Source: Malus domestica
Taxonomy: Eukaryota > Streptophyta > Magnoliopsida > Rosales > Rosaceae
Length of the DNA stretch: 64,000 nucleotides
Direction of reading: 5' to 3'
NCBI RefSeq assembly: GCF_042453785.1
Contig: NC_091673.1
Coordinates: 14,045,501-14,109,500 of the forward strand
The notes under the pieces were generated by a model that did not search any database, was not told the DNA's origin, and saw only the letters and a list, made by a program, of their open reading frames with translations. Positions 50,335 to 63,213 of the stretch are shown piece after piece. The position numbers were made by a program, and so were the translations under genes. Within the stretch, counting starts at the first letter, position 1. Each line of letters begins with the position of its first letter.

Positions 50335-51138
50335 TAGAGGTGGACACGGTTTGGTTCGGTGCGGTTTTGAATGAAACCAAAATCGAAACCAAATTTTTTT
50401 GCGATTTGGTTCAGTGTGGTTTTGAAGCCAAAACCGAAATGAAACCAAACCGTTTGGTTCGGTTCGGTGTGGTTTCAAACGGTTTTGGTTTGATTTTTAA
50501 GAACAAATGTACAACAATTTAACATATTAATAAGCATTTCTTAGTAGCAATACATTTGTTACATAAACAATTAGCATGTTGTATGCAGTTGTGATGTTAA
50601 AATATGTTTGTGCAACAAAATGGTGTCTCGTACAAGGTATAACATAAAACAAGTTGAATAACTTTGAATTCATTAAGCATGAGCAAAACTTTCATACTAT
50701 AATATGTGATATTATGCTTCAAATGAGTGAACTTCATTAGATCATTGTTCGACTCTTGATAACAAGATTAGTCCACCCTTGTACATATATGTGTGTGTGT
50801 GTATGATGGTATAAAATAACAAAGGTCCTTCAAGTTAATGAACGAAATAAAGTGATGAATGATGATATTTTAGTGTGGTTGTGTTCATACTAAGTGCATG
50901 GATTCTAACCAACAACCAATTAAAACATGAAATTTAATATAGACATTTAATTAAATGTTTATTAATATTTACGGTGCGGTTCGGTTTTCAAAAGCCAAAA
51001 TCGAAACCAAACCGTTTTCTATGTTGCGGTTCGGTTTCAAAACCGAAACCATTCCAAAACCGCAAAACCAAATCATTCGGTGCGGTTCGATTTGGTTCGT
51101 GTTTCGATTTCGATTTTCGGTTCTAAGTACCTACCCTA
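50335..51138. mobile_element. hAT-like non-autonomous element, 804 bp
   Basis: The left end TAGAGGTGGACACGG and the inverse of the right end TAGGGTAGGTACTTA are short imperfect inverted ends. Flanks CAGAATAT (50327-50334) and CCGAATAT (51139-51146) fit an 8-bp duplication, the hAT size. Both ends carry many GGTTCGGT / AACCGAAA repeats pointing inward. No transposase remains. Confidence 0.8.
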
Positions 51139-51659
51139 CCGAATATGCTCTATGATTTGTATGATTATATTCGTGGGGCCGCGTTAAGCTCTCAAGGTCC
51201 CCTTATCTTACTTTTGCGTTTGAATTTGATGTTTGATAGATGCACATGTCCTCACCATTTCACCACCAGATTTGGCAGCAACTCAACCTCAAACCAATAA
51301 CTTCACCAACCCACTCTCTTTGAAGCTTACGCGCCACGCACATCGCCACAATCTCACCGTGCAATTCGCGCGTAAATGGCAAGCGAGCCTAAATCAACGT
51401 CCTTTGCCGCACGGAATAAACACGAAGTGTCGTCATAATTTGCCACGCTCGTCCAAAACGAGCACGCCACGGCCACGCTACCTTTTTTATTATCTTCAAC
51501 CAGGAAAAAGGGGAAAATAAAAAATGGTTCGCCCAATCCAGGCGGAACACGACAGGCTCTCCACTCTTAAAACAACGCCACATGCTTTATCTTGTTTTTT
51601 TATTGTCTCATGATATTTTTGATGTTTTATTTTTTAAATGTCATTAAAAATTGCATTGG

Positions 51660-51870
51660 ATCCTATTAAGCGGGAGGTGCATTCCGATGGATGAGGATCA
51701 TCCTCAGATTCTCTTTGTGGGGATTTTAGAAATTTTCACATCATAACCGTTTATTGTATATTATACGATTCGTTTTCATCTAATGCTATTTGTATTTAAT
51801 TTTAAATAAAAAAATTTAAATAATTTCTGACGCCATATGTACAATGAATGGCTAAGATATGAAGATTACT
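51660..51870. repeat. MITE remnant (half of a palindromic family)
   Basis: GGATGAGGATCATCCTCAGATTC, then TTTTCACATCATAACCGTTTATTGTA, resembles one arm of the palindromic element at 62615-62800. Borders are not resolved. Confidence 0.45.
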
Positions 51871-52078
51871 TAGATAAAGTAATTAGTATCAACACCAGTT
51901 TTTGAACACAAATATTCGTATTAAGTTGTTAAAAGTATATTTTTTATCCAAAGTGGTTAGAAGTGGTTGAGATGTGATATTTGTTGATCTTGAACATGAG
52001 AAAGCTTCTGGGCATTTACATTTACTAGTTTATCTCCTTGAAGGTCAAACCATTTCAATTTTTATTGGTAAGGGATTA

Positions 52079-52460
52079 CGCGGAAATATGATAACAATCA
52101 TTTGTAATAAAAAATTAAACCGTAAAAATTATTTAAAAAGCTGAATTACTTAAATATTTTAACTTCCAAAGACGCGAAAATGTGATAACAAACATTTGTA
52201 ATAAAAAATTGAACCGTAATAATTATTCGAAAGGAGAATTTTAATTAAAAGCTCCGAATACTGTTTATTTTAACGAAAAACCATATTTTTACGCTAAAAA
52301 GTCAATTCTGTATTATTTAATTTACCTATTATTTTATCTTTATTGTTAAAATTCAAAGTTTTTAAACCATTTCTATTAGGTTTCTTTATTTAAAAGGCCG
52401 GACTACTTAAATATTTTAACTACCGAAGACGGGGAAATATGATAACAATCATTTGTAATA
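52079..52460. repeat. Tandem repeat of about 94 bp, interrupted by a MITE
   Basis: Units start near 52079, 52173 and 52428, each with GAAATATGATAACAATCATTT or a close variant and TTAAATATTTTAACTTCC. The second unit is split by the MITE at 52233-52386. The array ends about 120 bases before the SPL7 start codon. Confidence 0.8.
52233..52386 (+). mobile_element. 154-bp MITE (family A, copy 3), diverged
   Basis: Same length and order as the copy at 50129, with GAATACTGTTTATTTTAACG in place of the core. Flanks TATTCGAAA (52224-52232) and TATTTAAAA (52387-52395) fit a mutated 9-bp duplication. The uninterrupted first repeat unit (TATTTAAAA) shows the original site. Confidence 0.82.
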
Positions 52461-52582
52461 AAAACCCAAAAAGTTGCCATTTACTTGTAGCGCGCCGTTG
52501 GGAGGAGAATCTTGACGTCTAAGGGTAGGAGGCATTAGGGCAGCTGCCACTGCCAGGTTTAGGTAATTTTGACCCATAAACG

Positions 52583-55500
52583 ATGGAAAGGCCGCCCTCT
52601 CTCCCTCCAACGCAACCGCGACGGCACCGTTTAGACCAACCACCTGGAGTTTCACACATGGAAATTCAACCGCCGCTGCCCTCCGACGAAACCTCCACAG
52701 TCTGGGATTGGGGAGATCTCTTGGATTTCACCGTCGACGACGACTTGTCCATCTCCTGGGGCTCCGCCGAGAATCCGGACCCCGAGGTCGGCCCGGCCCC
52801 GGAAGACCCGCCGGAGGATCCGAATTCCAATTCGAGTCGGATAAGGAAGCGGGACCCGAGGCTGGCTTGCTCCAACTTCTTGGCGGGTCATATCCCCTGT
52901 GCGTGCCCCGAGGTCGACGCGAGGATGATGGAGCTAGAAGAGGAGGAAGCCGGGCACGGGAAGAAGCGGGTTAAGACTGGTCGGGCTACACCCGGGACGG
53001 CGCGGTGTCAGGTCCCGTCTTGCGGCATCGATATCAAGGAGCTGAAGGGGTATCATCGGAGGCACAGAGTGTGCCTTGCGTGTGCAAATGCGATCACTGT
53101 CGTTATCGACGGTGAGACCAAGCGTTATTGTCAGCAGTGTGGCAAGTAAGCTTAGTTTTTTACTTCATTTTTTAGGGCTCTCGATTCTGTTGTTTCAGTT
53201 ATGGAAGTTTCGGTTTTGTAGCTTCGAACTGTTTCACTGAGTAATTTTTCGGATAAATTGGTTTTTTCTAGCTCAATTCGGGGGTAGTGATTGTAGTCAA
53301 ACTTAATCTCTAAAGTGCCAATGACGAGAACAATATCCACAAATCGTTTTGGCTTCAAATTGACTGTTAATTTGAAGGCTTTACCTAAGTTGGGGCAGAA
53401 GGGTTTCGCTGGACTTGTTTAACTCCCAAAAATGTGGAGTAGGGAATGTTTAGAAGCAATGCTGACAGTATCAACCTGCTACTGTTAGACTACCCTGAAG
53501 TCTCTTTGTGTTCGTGAGCGAACACAGTAGAGATAAATAGTTACTCAAGGCTTAGATTGATATAAATTAGTGCCGCTAAGCAAATTCGGTAACGATAAAG
53601 CACATGATTTATCTTACTGGGAAATCATTTGAATTTGTTGGGCAGAATTTGGCTTCGGAAGTGTTTAGGTGTAGGCAATCGGAGAAATTTTCTTAGGAAC
53701 GAGACAAGTATCACTTTATCAGAAAGGATATGCGTTCTAAGCTTTATTCTGCAACGCTGGAAATATTGGGGAACTTTCAGTGAAATAAGAAAAGCAGTTA
53801 GGAGGATGGTAGCACATAGCTCGACAATAAAAATAAGAAAAGCAGTTAGGAGGATGGTACAATATAATGTTGGAGAGACAAAATGAACGCAACAGACGCA
53901 AGTGGTTTACTTCGCAGTTGCACGGATGACACTATATTCATTTATTGGTTTGGAGGTACTGAAATAAGATATTAATATTAAGTTGTTAGCTTCTTTTTGC
54001 TAAGGCCCTTTTATGTATAAAGATGGATGCTGAGAAAAGTGAGGTAACCCCTATTAGCAATTTAGCACATTTGTTTATGCATACTTGGTGCTGTTTTTTG
54101 GAAGTGTGGCAGGTTAAGACAAGAAATACTTTATACCATATAGAAGATCAGCTGGTCTGAGATGAGAGAGTTGTAGAGTTGTCACTGCTCTATTTTATTG
54201 AGGAACTGCATGTATTATTCTTGTTATAATGTGCTGGGATTATTTTGATATTGTTTTTGTAATTTCGTTATTGTTTTTGTAATTTCGTTTCTGCATGTAT
54301 GGCCATTCTTTGGCAGGTTCCATGTCTTACCAGACTTTGATGAAGGTAAGCGAAGTTGTCGAAGAAAATTAGAGCGTCATAATAACAGACGGCGAAGGAA
54401 ACCTAGTGATTCTAAAGGAGCAAGTGGAAAGGAATCACAAAAGGAAAATCAAACTGAAGAGACCAATTTTGATGGTGGAGCAACAGAAGGTATTTAATGT
54501 TTGTTTTTTATGCGAACAGCTTGTAAAAGAGTAGTAAAGCTGCAACACTGCTTTGGAAGAAGAATCTACTAGTCTAATTGTATGTATAATGTACAGACAG
54601 TCTACAGTTAAGTAGCCAGCTGAATGAGAAGGAAGAATTGCTGGTGTCTGAAGGTGGGCGAACTCCTATCCTCTGTTCAGTGCCTGAATCCCAGAATGCC
54701 CATAGTGACAGTGTTGTATCAGTTATGGCTTCTGGTGAAACCCAAAAGGATGCAAGAAAACATGATTCTAACAACTCTCTTTCTCCGCCTAATTGCGACA
54801 ACAAAAGCTACTCATCTATGGTAGGTTTTGCTAATGTTGTAGCTTTTGCATGGCTGACTTCGATTTTAATATGAGGAGCTCTGTTTGAGGCATACTGATT
54901 TGATACATTCTTGTAGTGTCCGACAGGTCGTATATCATTCAAGCTCTACGATTGGAATCCAGCAGAATTTCCTAGAAGACTTCGGCACCAAGTACTATTA
55001 AAAGATTGTCATTACAGTTTAGTATATACAGGGAGAAATTTTTTTCGATGGAAAAAACATCAGGAATCGATTAACAAGTGAGCGTATGTTTTTGCAGATC
55101 TTCCAATGGTTGGCCAATATGCCGGTTGAGTTGGAGGGATATATCCGCCCTGGATGTACTATCTTGACTATTTTTATTGCAATGCCTAAGTTTATGTGGA
55201 TGAAGGTAATGGTGTTGACAATCTTATTTGTAAGATTGAGTTTGTCACAGCCTTTCTCTTACCTTCACTCTACAAATTTTGTTCAACCACTTTGGTTTTG
55301 ACGATATTTATTTTTCAGTTGCTTGAAGATCCTGTATCATACATACATGAGTTTGTTTCTGTACCTGGGAAAATGCTATCCGGGAGAGGCAATATACTTA
55401 TTTATCTAAACGACATGATTTTCCGTATTGTAAAAGGTAATCTGATGCTTCATATCAGTGTTATGTTTCTATTAGTTTATTTCGTTTTATGGAAAGTAAT

Positions 55501-58144
55501 TGGTCTTTACTAGTATTTTGTATTACTGACTTGCTTCTTTTTATTTTGATGTGCACAGATGGGACTTCTGTAATAAAAACAAAAGTGGAGGTGCAGGCCC
55601 CAAGGCTTCATTACGTTCATCCTACATTTTTTGAGGCTGGCAAACCCATGGAGTTTGTTGCCTGTGGAAGTAATTTATTACAACCCAAATTTCGGTAGGG
55701 GCTTCCAATCAAGGTTTTCCACCTATTTTAGTAGTTTGTTGTGTTGTACCTTTGATTCACTCCTTTCAGCTCTGTTGTGTTGCTTGTCTCCAATTCTCAA
55801 TCATGTATTATTATGATCAGCTTGCTTTTTATTCACACACCGTTTCCTATAAACTGTAATTTATTTGAACTGTTAATAAACTTGATGGACACTCTCAACA
55901 CTCTACATAGACTTGTCACTATTTGATAGCACATAATTGCTACTCTTCTCTGTTGCTCCTAAACTTTAAAACTCATGGTGATCTTGAGATGTATCTCAAA
56001 TATGGAAAATATCTATAGTTGTCATTTTGGTGTATCTTTTATAGTATTCTGTTAACTGTTCCATGCTTGTAGAGAGTAAAATTGTTGTCACATAAGCTTC
56101 TTAATAAAGATCTTTACGGTTACAGATTTCTGGTATCCTTCTCTGGAAAGTATCTGGCCTATAACTATTCTCCTCCATCTTCTCATAGTCGGATTGAAGG
56201 GGACACTGCTAGTAATTTAGACCATCAATTGTGCAAGATACAGGTCCCTCAAACTGACGCAGATTGTTTTGGTCCAGCATTTATTGAGGTCAATATTCTG
56301 GTTTCTTCTCTTTTTTACTTTTTTTACACCATGTTCAACTATCAGTTGGGACATTCAATCTATCTATATAGTTGTTGGTCATATGTAAATATTTCTGGTA
56401 TATATTTAGCCTCGTTCTGGTGTATATCTTGTCTAATCATTTTTCCAGACTCCAGTGATCAAAATAGCATTATAACCAGGGATTTATAAAATTGATATGT
56501 GGTTAGTTTCTTTAGCTGGTCATGCATTTGAGAGCGCTTGGTCTTCAAACTGGCATCTCGTGTGGTATATGGCACAATTACGTAGGTTGCTGATAACATT
56601 AGCCATAAGCTTTAACTCTGGACCAGAATCTGCGATATCTGTACTGTACCAGATTCATGTAGACAAAAATAAAACTTTTAACATTCATACAGAGATATAA
56701 CCATGGTTGACCGTAGCATTTTAAAGCATGAGACTTGGTTTTGAAATTACCAGGAATTTTTCTTGTCTCCTAATTTATTATTGGTGGAATCTATGTTGCA
56801 GATTGAGAATGAATCTGGCTTATCCAACTTTATGCCAGTACTCATTGGGGACAAAGAGGTTTGTGCAGAAATGAAGACTATTCAGAAGAGATATGAAGAA
56901 TCTTTCTCTTCGCAAGGATTACGCTTTTCTTTCACCGGTTCTCTTTCAAACTCTTGTGAAGCATCTTCACTGAGGCACACAGCATTTTCTGAAGTTATTT
57001 TAGATATAGCATGGTTATTAAAAAAGCCCTCGTCAGAAAACTTTCAACAGATCATAACTGCTTCACAGATTCAAAGATTCAACTATCTATTGAACTTTTT
57101 GATATCCATCAAGTCAACAACCATATTGGACAAAGTTTTACAAAATCTGGAGACTCTGATGGCTAAAATGGAGTTGAACAGTGCAAATAATGGCAGCATT
57201 GATGCAGATATGAGGCTATTACAGAATTACATGAATTATGCCCGTGATCTTCTTTGTCAAAAATTCGAAAGCTCTGGAAGGTTGGTGAAAAAAGAGGATC
57301 TTGTCTCTCAAAGTCAAACCTGCTTTCAGAATGATGGAAAATTGGTTGCTCCATTCCACTGTCAGGTGAGGGCTTCAGTTTTCAGATTTATATTTTCTGA
57401 TATCAGTTAATCCTTTATTTAAGTTAGCTTTTCGCTTTACATTTTTCTCATTTTCAATTTAGCATTTAATCTCATCGGGTGCTACAATTCCCTTGTACTC
57501 ATGAAGGAATTATTTGATTCTACAGTTTGGCTAGGTTGTGGTTGAGCTTGCAATCCTTTGTTTTTTATCCTTCTCCATTTTTACAATTGAGATACCAGTT
57601 TTACATTTGCCATCTATGATCTTATAACTATTTGAAGAATTCACCATTGAATTTGTATCTGTAAAAGGTTTTCGAACTTATAGCTGGTATAAGAGATCTT
57701 CATTGGGAGTATGGTGGTTTTGTTGAGCATGATTGATGACTGTATATGTTTAAAATTTCATGACTTGTTATTTTCATAAACTGATACGTGTTTTGTTACA
57801 TGAACTGTTATTTAAAGCAGGATACGGAGATAACTGTAGACGGTAGGCTGGGTGTGATTGTGGGTTCAACTTTTGACGAGAGAAGTGAAACTGTTCCGCT
57901 TTTGAGTAAAAAAGCAGTCGGTAAAGCTAACCTCATCAAGGAATTGCCTAGTTTGGCTAAGCGTTGCACTTCTGGGGAGGTCTTAAGGTCTCGCTCTGGT
58001 GGGATGTTCTTGAGATTTCGCCCTACGCTTCTCGTAATTTCTGCTACAGCTATCTGTGTAGGATTTTGTGCGGTCCTCATCCATCCTCACAAGGTTGGCG
58101 AGTTTGCAGTAACGATACGCAGATGTTTATTTGACAAATTTTAG
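52583..58144 (+). CDS. SPL7: SBP-box transcription factor SPL7-like
   Basis: SPL7 activates genes for copper uptake and copper sparing when copper is low, binding GTAC-core elements. Ten exons: 52583-53145, 54317-54489, 54597-54820, 54917-54991, 55098-55205, 55319-55436, 55559-55694, 56126-56288, 56802-57365 and 57821-58144, giving 815 residues without a stop. The SBP domain is at residues ~141-216: CQVPSC, GYHRRHRVC, RYCQQCGKFH and SCRRKLERHNNRRRRK, the last part being the nuclear signal. The SBP domain is split by intron 1 after CGK, as in the family. A long conserved C-terminal half (FKLYDWNPAEFPRRLR, WLANMPVELEGYIRPGCTI) and a hydrophobic segment near residues 780-800 (LLVISATAICVGFCAVLI) identify the large, constitutive SPL clade. 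I noticed no miR156 site in the exons. A second in-frame ATG at 52658 is an alternative start. Confidence 0.95.
53780..53860. repeat. Short tandem repeat in SPL7 intron 1
   Basis: AATAAGAAAAGCAGTTAGGA followed by GGATGGTA occurs at about 53785 and 53831, a 46-base duplication. Confidence 0.85.
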
Positions 58145-58500
58145 ACGTTTAAGCATTTTTTTCTTCGCCCTTTAATGTATTTCGCAGCCCCTAAATCTTC
58201 TGTACATATTATCTCCGTTGTACATAACTTTCTAACACTAGATTAAGACAAGCCGCTATAAAGTTATCTTGTCACCGTTGTAGTTCTTGCTGGAATCGGA
58301 AATTCTGGAGGCGATGTTTGCCCACGGCGTTTGAGATGGTTATACTTCTTTTCGAAAATGAAGCTTTTGCTCGAAATTTGGTTGTCCTGTTGGGCTTAGT
58401 TAACAAGAAAACCTGGTTTCCAATCGGTTTGCTTCCAAATTGTAAATTTGTGAAGATCTGAAATCAAGGGTCTCCTGCTTTTTGAATTCTAGTTTTAGCC
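58145..58500. other. SPL7 3' region, nothing else seen
   Basis: Presumed 3' UTR and downstream sequence. No ORF or transposon end recognised. Confidence 0.4.
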
Positions 58501-58510
58501 GTCTTTGTAA

Positions 58511-58984
58511 GAGGAAGTTGTACCAATGGTCTTTCAAATTTAACTCAATTAGAGTAATGGTTTTTTAACTAAAAGTATGTGACCATTAGTTTTTTAACTC
58601 ATCAAAACGAGTAGTTATGATTTTTTTTTGTCAACTCCATTAGAAATTTCGTTAAAATGAGTCACGTGCTACGTACGTGAAGCTGAATTAAGGGGCAAAT
58701 ATGGAAAACCAAATGAGAAAAATTGTAGTAATAGTCTCTCAACTTTAATCCAATTGGAGAAATGGTTCCTCACCTTTAACCAAATTGGAGTAATGGTCCC
58801 TAAACCAAATCGTAGCAGTGGTCCTTTCAACGTGACTCATTTTGATGGAATACTGATGGAGTTAACGAAAAGGACCATCGTTGCACATTTTGATGAGTTA
58901 AAGGACCAATGGTCATGTATTTTTAGTTGAGGGACCATTGGTTCATTTGGATTAAAGTTGAGGAACTATCTCTATAATTTTTTT
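58511..58984. mobile_element. Mutator-like MITE (family C, copy 2)
   Basis: Same internal ATGGTCCTTTCAAC / TTTTGATGAGTTAAAGGACC blocks as the copy at 34965-36811. The left end is GAGGAAGTTGTACCAATGG; the right end is more diverged. Flanks GTCTTTGTAA (58501-58510) and GTCTTTATAA (58985-58994) fit a 9-10-bp duplication. Confidence 0.78.
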
Positions 58985-59040
58985 GTCTTTATAAAGAGAA
59001 GTGAACTCATTCCAAAGAAAAGAGTGACACCATATTATAT

Positions 59041-59145
59041 GGGGTGCATTTTTGCTCGAACTTTAACTCATCTGGCAGTGATAAATAAAGTGGTGAGCGT
59101 TACTTTCATTTGAGAGTGTTGAGCAAAAATATCTCCTATTATATG
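59041..59145. mobile_element. Palindromic MITE (family D, copy 2)
   Basis: GGTGCATTTTTGCTCGAAC on the left is matched inversely by GTTGAGCAAAAATATCTCC on the right. It shares the TTTTTGCTC ends of the element at 37471-37636 and is about 105 bases long. Confidence 0.55.
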
Positions 59146-60180
59146 GAGACCCTCAAATAAATTGAAACTTCTCATTGGCTGGCTACAATATTTACATGCA
59201 TTTAATACAATCATCATTTGATGGTCAGATATAATGTATGTTAATATATATATTTAATACAATCATCATTCGACAGTCAAATGATGTTATATTAAATTCA
59301 CATGAGTATTGTATCCAAATCCTAATTATAAATTTTCAGCATATATTCTATTTAGAATCTAGACTATAATTTCAGGATATAGTATGTGACATGTTTCAAT
59401 GTTCTAGTATAATTGGAGCTTGAAAAAAAAAACTGAGAATGGATGAGTGTTTATACTTTACTTTAAGGCATAATATTAATAATTAACATGTGTTAAAATG
59501 AGTAGAAAGTTGCAAAGAGTTTGCATAATGTTCGTTAGCTTAGAGTATTCACTCACACATTTATTCTCTTTGTATGATACTAAAAATGGTTGTATAGAGT
59601 GAAATTTATTCTTATCAAACAGAAGACCAGCCTCAAGTACCCATCTACAAACTTTTAAAAAGAATTTTATAATAAAAATAAGAGTAGAAAATTATTCCGC
59701 GTCACCATATTGCAGTACTAGAACATGCTCACAAATTACAAATTAAATGACGCAATTAGATTTAGTATGTTCATTTATTATTTATTTGCTTGATAATTCA
59801 TTGGAAAATTGTGTCTTTGTCGCAACGAAATCTCAAAGCATACTCCCTTTCAACTGATCATTCATTATACCACGCTAACCATTAAGTTTAATCACCAATA
59901 ACAAATTTGCATAATTCGGCCATGTTCATATTCGCGCAGTTGGATTTGTAAAAGCTAGATTGAGATCTACTTTGGATCTGTGTGTTCGGAGCATGCAAAG
60001 TGAGGTATTCAAACCACTCAGTTTTTGTCCTACGATCTCCATTAGTCCATCCTACTAGCTCACTTCACAAAAATTCAAAAACTTGAATGGTCAGAATCGA
60101 TATGCGAATTACAAGACCGAAATTCAGAGTAGATCTCTTTCTACGTCGTTTAACTTTATGATGATACTCTATGGGAACAT
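59146..60180. other. Intergenic, no gene seen
   Basis: AT-rich. A short direct repeat TTTAATACAATCATCATTYGA appears twice near 59200 and 59254. No coding signal. Confidence 0.4.
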
Positions 60181-60183
60181 ATT

Positions 60184-60664
60184 CAGGGCTGGTTTGGTAT
60201 TATTTAGCTTTGAAAAAAAACTGCTTCTGTTGTGCTGTGAGAATAAACAGCTGTGAAATAAAGCAGCAGAGTATTTGGTAAATTTTTTTTGTAAAAGTGC
60301 TTTTGGAAAAAAAAAACAGTATTATAGTGTTTGGTAAACTTTTATGTAAAGCAATTGTGACTGTGTGAAATGACCAAAAAGGGTATAATACTAGATGTGC
60401 CATTAATTTATTTTTCTTAACAAATAAAGGTGAATTACTAAATATACTTTATTTTTAAAAGAAAAAATGTATAAACTTTATCTTAAACATATAATCCAAA
60501 GTTTAACAAGAAATCATAATCCAACATTCAACATATAATCAAACATTTATGCTGCTTCATGTTTTCAGCTTTTTTTCAAAGCTCATTTTGTTGCTTCACA
60601 TTTTCAGCTTTTTTTTCATCTAAAACTGTGAAAATAAGCTGTTTTTAAGTGTTTACCAAACATC
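60184..60664. mobile_element. hAT-like MITE
   Basis: The left GGGCTGGTTTGGTATTATTT and the inverse of the right ATGTTTGGTAAACACTTAAA carry the TTTGGTA motif common at hAT-like MITE ends. Inside are several AAGTGCTTTTGG / CAGCTTTTTT-type repeats in both orientations. The target duplication was not resolved. Confidence 0.6.
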
Positions 60665-62610
60665 TTTTTAAGTTCAACTTTTTTTTATACCTATTTTTTA
60701 TATAAGTACATCAGTACAAAACCAGTACTCAATATTGTGATTCTTTGAGAATCAAAAGTGCGAGAAGCGTACATCTACTTGCTTGTAGGAAGAAAACACT
60801 CGAGCAACTAACTTTATAGAATCCATAAGCTCATGTAACCCTCAAACACTTTAGAGATTTTGAGATCATAAATGTAAGATAATTACACACGCCAAAGGCC
60901 CCAACAAAACTGAAGATGATATTTCTTCACGTAAGTGTATTGTGTGTGACGATATGGTGGCTACTTTCAAATCACGATGTGACATGGGATATTTTTACTC
61001 CTCTCTCGCCATAAATCCTCCAAATACATAATCACTAACGTAAAGAGACTTTGAATTATTTTGAAGGTTGTAGAAGATAAGGAAAGATCTCAGAAGTCAA
61101 GAGACATTGAATTTTGAAAGTGACCCACCATTCCCATCATATGATATATGTTGCATATTGATGTAACTCACCACCACACTATAATACTACTATAATACTG
61201 AGTTTCGTTTCTACTAAGTGAAATTGATTCTATGTATTTTAGAATATCACTACTTTACAATAACTAATTAACATGGATCGTATCACAAATTAGATCACCC
61301 ACTACTCAATCAAAACGTGAGGCAAATTATATTTTGTACCACGTTAGTTACTATATGACGTAAACAATGGTCTATATAATGTCACATAATAAAGGACAAT
61401 ATGTAGTATAAATATATAGCATCCCCCACACTACTCATACCCGTATTATGATGAACATTGTCTTTGTAACTTGCAAAACATAAAACTTGCATAAATAATG
61501 AAGCGATTTAAAAAACAATAAATTACAAAATTTATAACAAATGTGTGTCAAACTATGAGTGGTTCATTTGTAAGGAGCTTAATATTTTCCACGAACAAAA
61601 ATTGGACCATTCAATAAACATCTTAAATGAGTTTTGGAAGTTAAGGATGCATACGATATTATCTACACGAAAGATGAGGAGTAGACTAAACCTCATAAGT
61701 TGAAAGTTTAAACTCATACAAATTATACTTAATCAGGCTCTTTAAAGAAAGAGGTCTTCATTTTTTTTAATAAAAAAATAGAGATTAATTATAGGATCTA
61801 TTCCATATGAAACTTCATTGATCCGAATTATCTATTTTTGTCTCTATTGATAGATGATACTTGCAAAAAATCTATTCAATCCGAAACCATTTGTCGATTT
61901 AATTGTCAGAATGAAATTTTAATAATTTAGAATATAGTGTTCGTTAATTACTTTGAACTTAATTAGAACCTAAAATTTTTTCGATTTGGTTAATATTTTA
62001 CTAGAATGATCTAGGAAGTGTAACTTAAAAAATACACAATTATGATCAATGAATTTCGATGTGAAATGGACCCAATAGCTGATCCTATTTTTTTATTTTT
62101 AAAACATAGACATCCTTTTCCTTAAAAAAATATGAATACTTAATTATTACTACGAGTGATCGGTCAAATTATGCGCACCGTTTATTTTATATATTAAATA
62201 AAATCATCTCTCTTACTTGCCAGCTCCATCTTTGGCAAAAAAAAACACGACGCACACAATGCCCTGCCGCCCACTGCCCCGTTTGATTTTTGTCATCGTC
62301 CTTAAACTGCATAAGGTCCACGTAAGCATGCAGAATCATTTATCCTTAATTAATCATAAAATAATATTACAGAGATTAAATTTGTAAACTAAATGATGTG
62401 TCACCAATACGAATGTGTACATTTATCAACACTTAATAAACCAATCATCAACTTCTATATCCTTTAGTTTTCCAAAATTTTATCTCTCTACTCTCCTTGA
62501 ATAACATAAGTTTGATCACATGCATAGTCTGCTTAAAATTTCTTAATTATCAGTTAACACCGGACTTATGTTTTAGTCTGCTCCACTTGTTCAAAGAATT
62601 TTTTCGGCCT
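60665..62610. other. Intergenic, no gene seen
   Basis: AT-rich, with no ORF having a recognisable motif and no clear element ends. The only slightly GC-rich strip (62240-62285) shows no feature. Confidence 0.4.
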
Positions 62611-62614
62611 GCCA

Positions 62615-62800
62615 AAACGGTTCGGTTCCAAAGAATTTGGATCTCAGAATCTTCATATCTTAATCATTCATCGTGTATCGTATGGTAACAAATCAGTTGA
62701 TATTTTTATTTAAAATTAAGTACAATGTACAATAAACATTTAAGATATAGAAATCCTTAAGATCTTTACAAAATAAATCCGGAAAGGATCATCTTCCAGT
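62615..62800. mobile_element. Palindromic MITE remnant
   Basis: ATTTGGATCTCAGAATCTTC and TATCTTAATCATTCATCGTG on the left are matched inversely by ACAATAAACATTTAAGATATAG and GATCTTTACAAAATAAATCC on the right. It belongs with the remnant at 51660-51870. Exact ends not found. Confidence 0.5.
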
Positions 62801-63213
62801 ACCAAATATCATACAATATAATTAATTAAAAATTTTAAACTTTTCAACTAATTATGTTAGTACAATTAACAAACCAGTTCTTGGTAGTCTAAAAATCTCT
62901 GGTTCATCTGCTACAACCTTCTAGCGTTGCCCTTTACCTATTCATCGGAATCAATTGGTAGCAGCCAAGCTTATAAATATCTAGATGCATTTTATAATTG
63001 TTTATTATTTTTAATTAGAAAAAATCTCGAGATGCATGCAGTTTGACAAGTGTATAAATAATCACAACAAAACCAAAGTTCTGCATCCCAATCCCACCAG
63101 GATTCTGGAGGCCTACCGGAGCAAAACTCCTCCAATTTGCTCCTGTTTTTCTTCTTCTTTGTTTTTTTTTTAAATTAAAATTAAAATTTGTGATTAGTGT
63201 AGTGAATTAAAAC

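Noticed and set aside
52652-52974. Alternative-frame ORFs over SPL7 exon 1
   Set aside because: Caused by high GC content of the exon; the SPL7 frame is the conserved one.
52583-58144. miR156 target site in SPL7
   Set aside because: No site was seen in the exons read, as expected for this clade.
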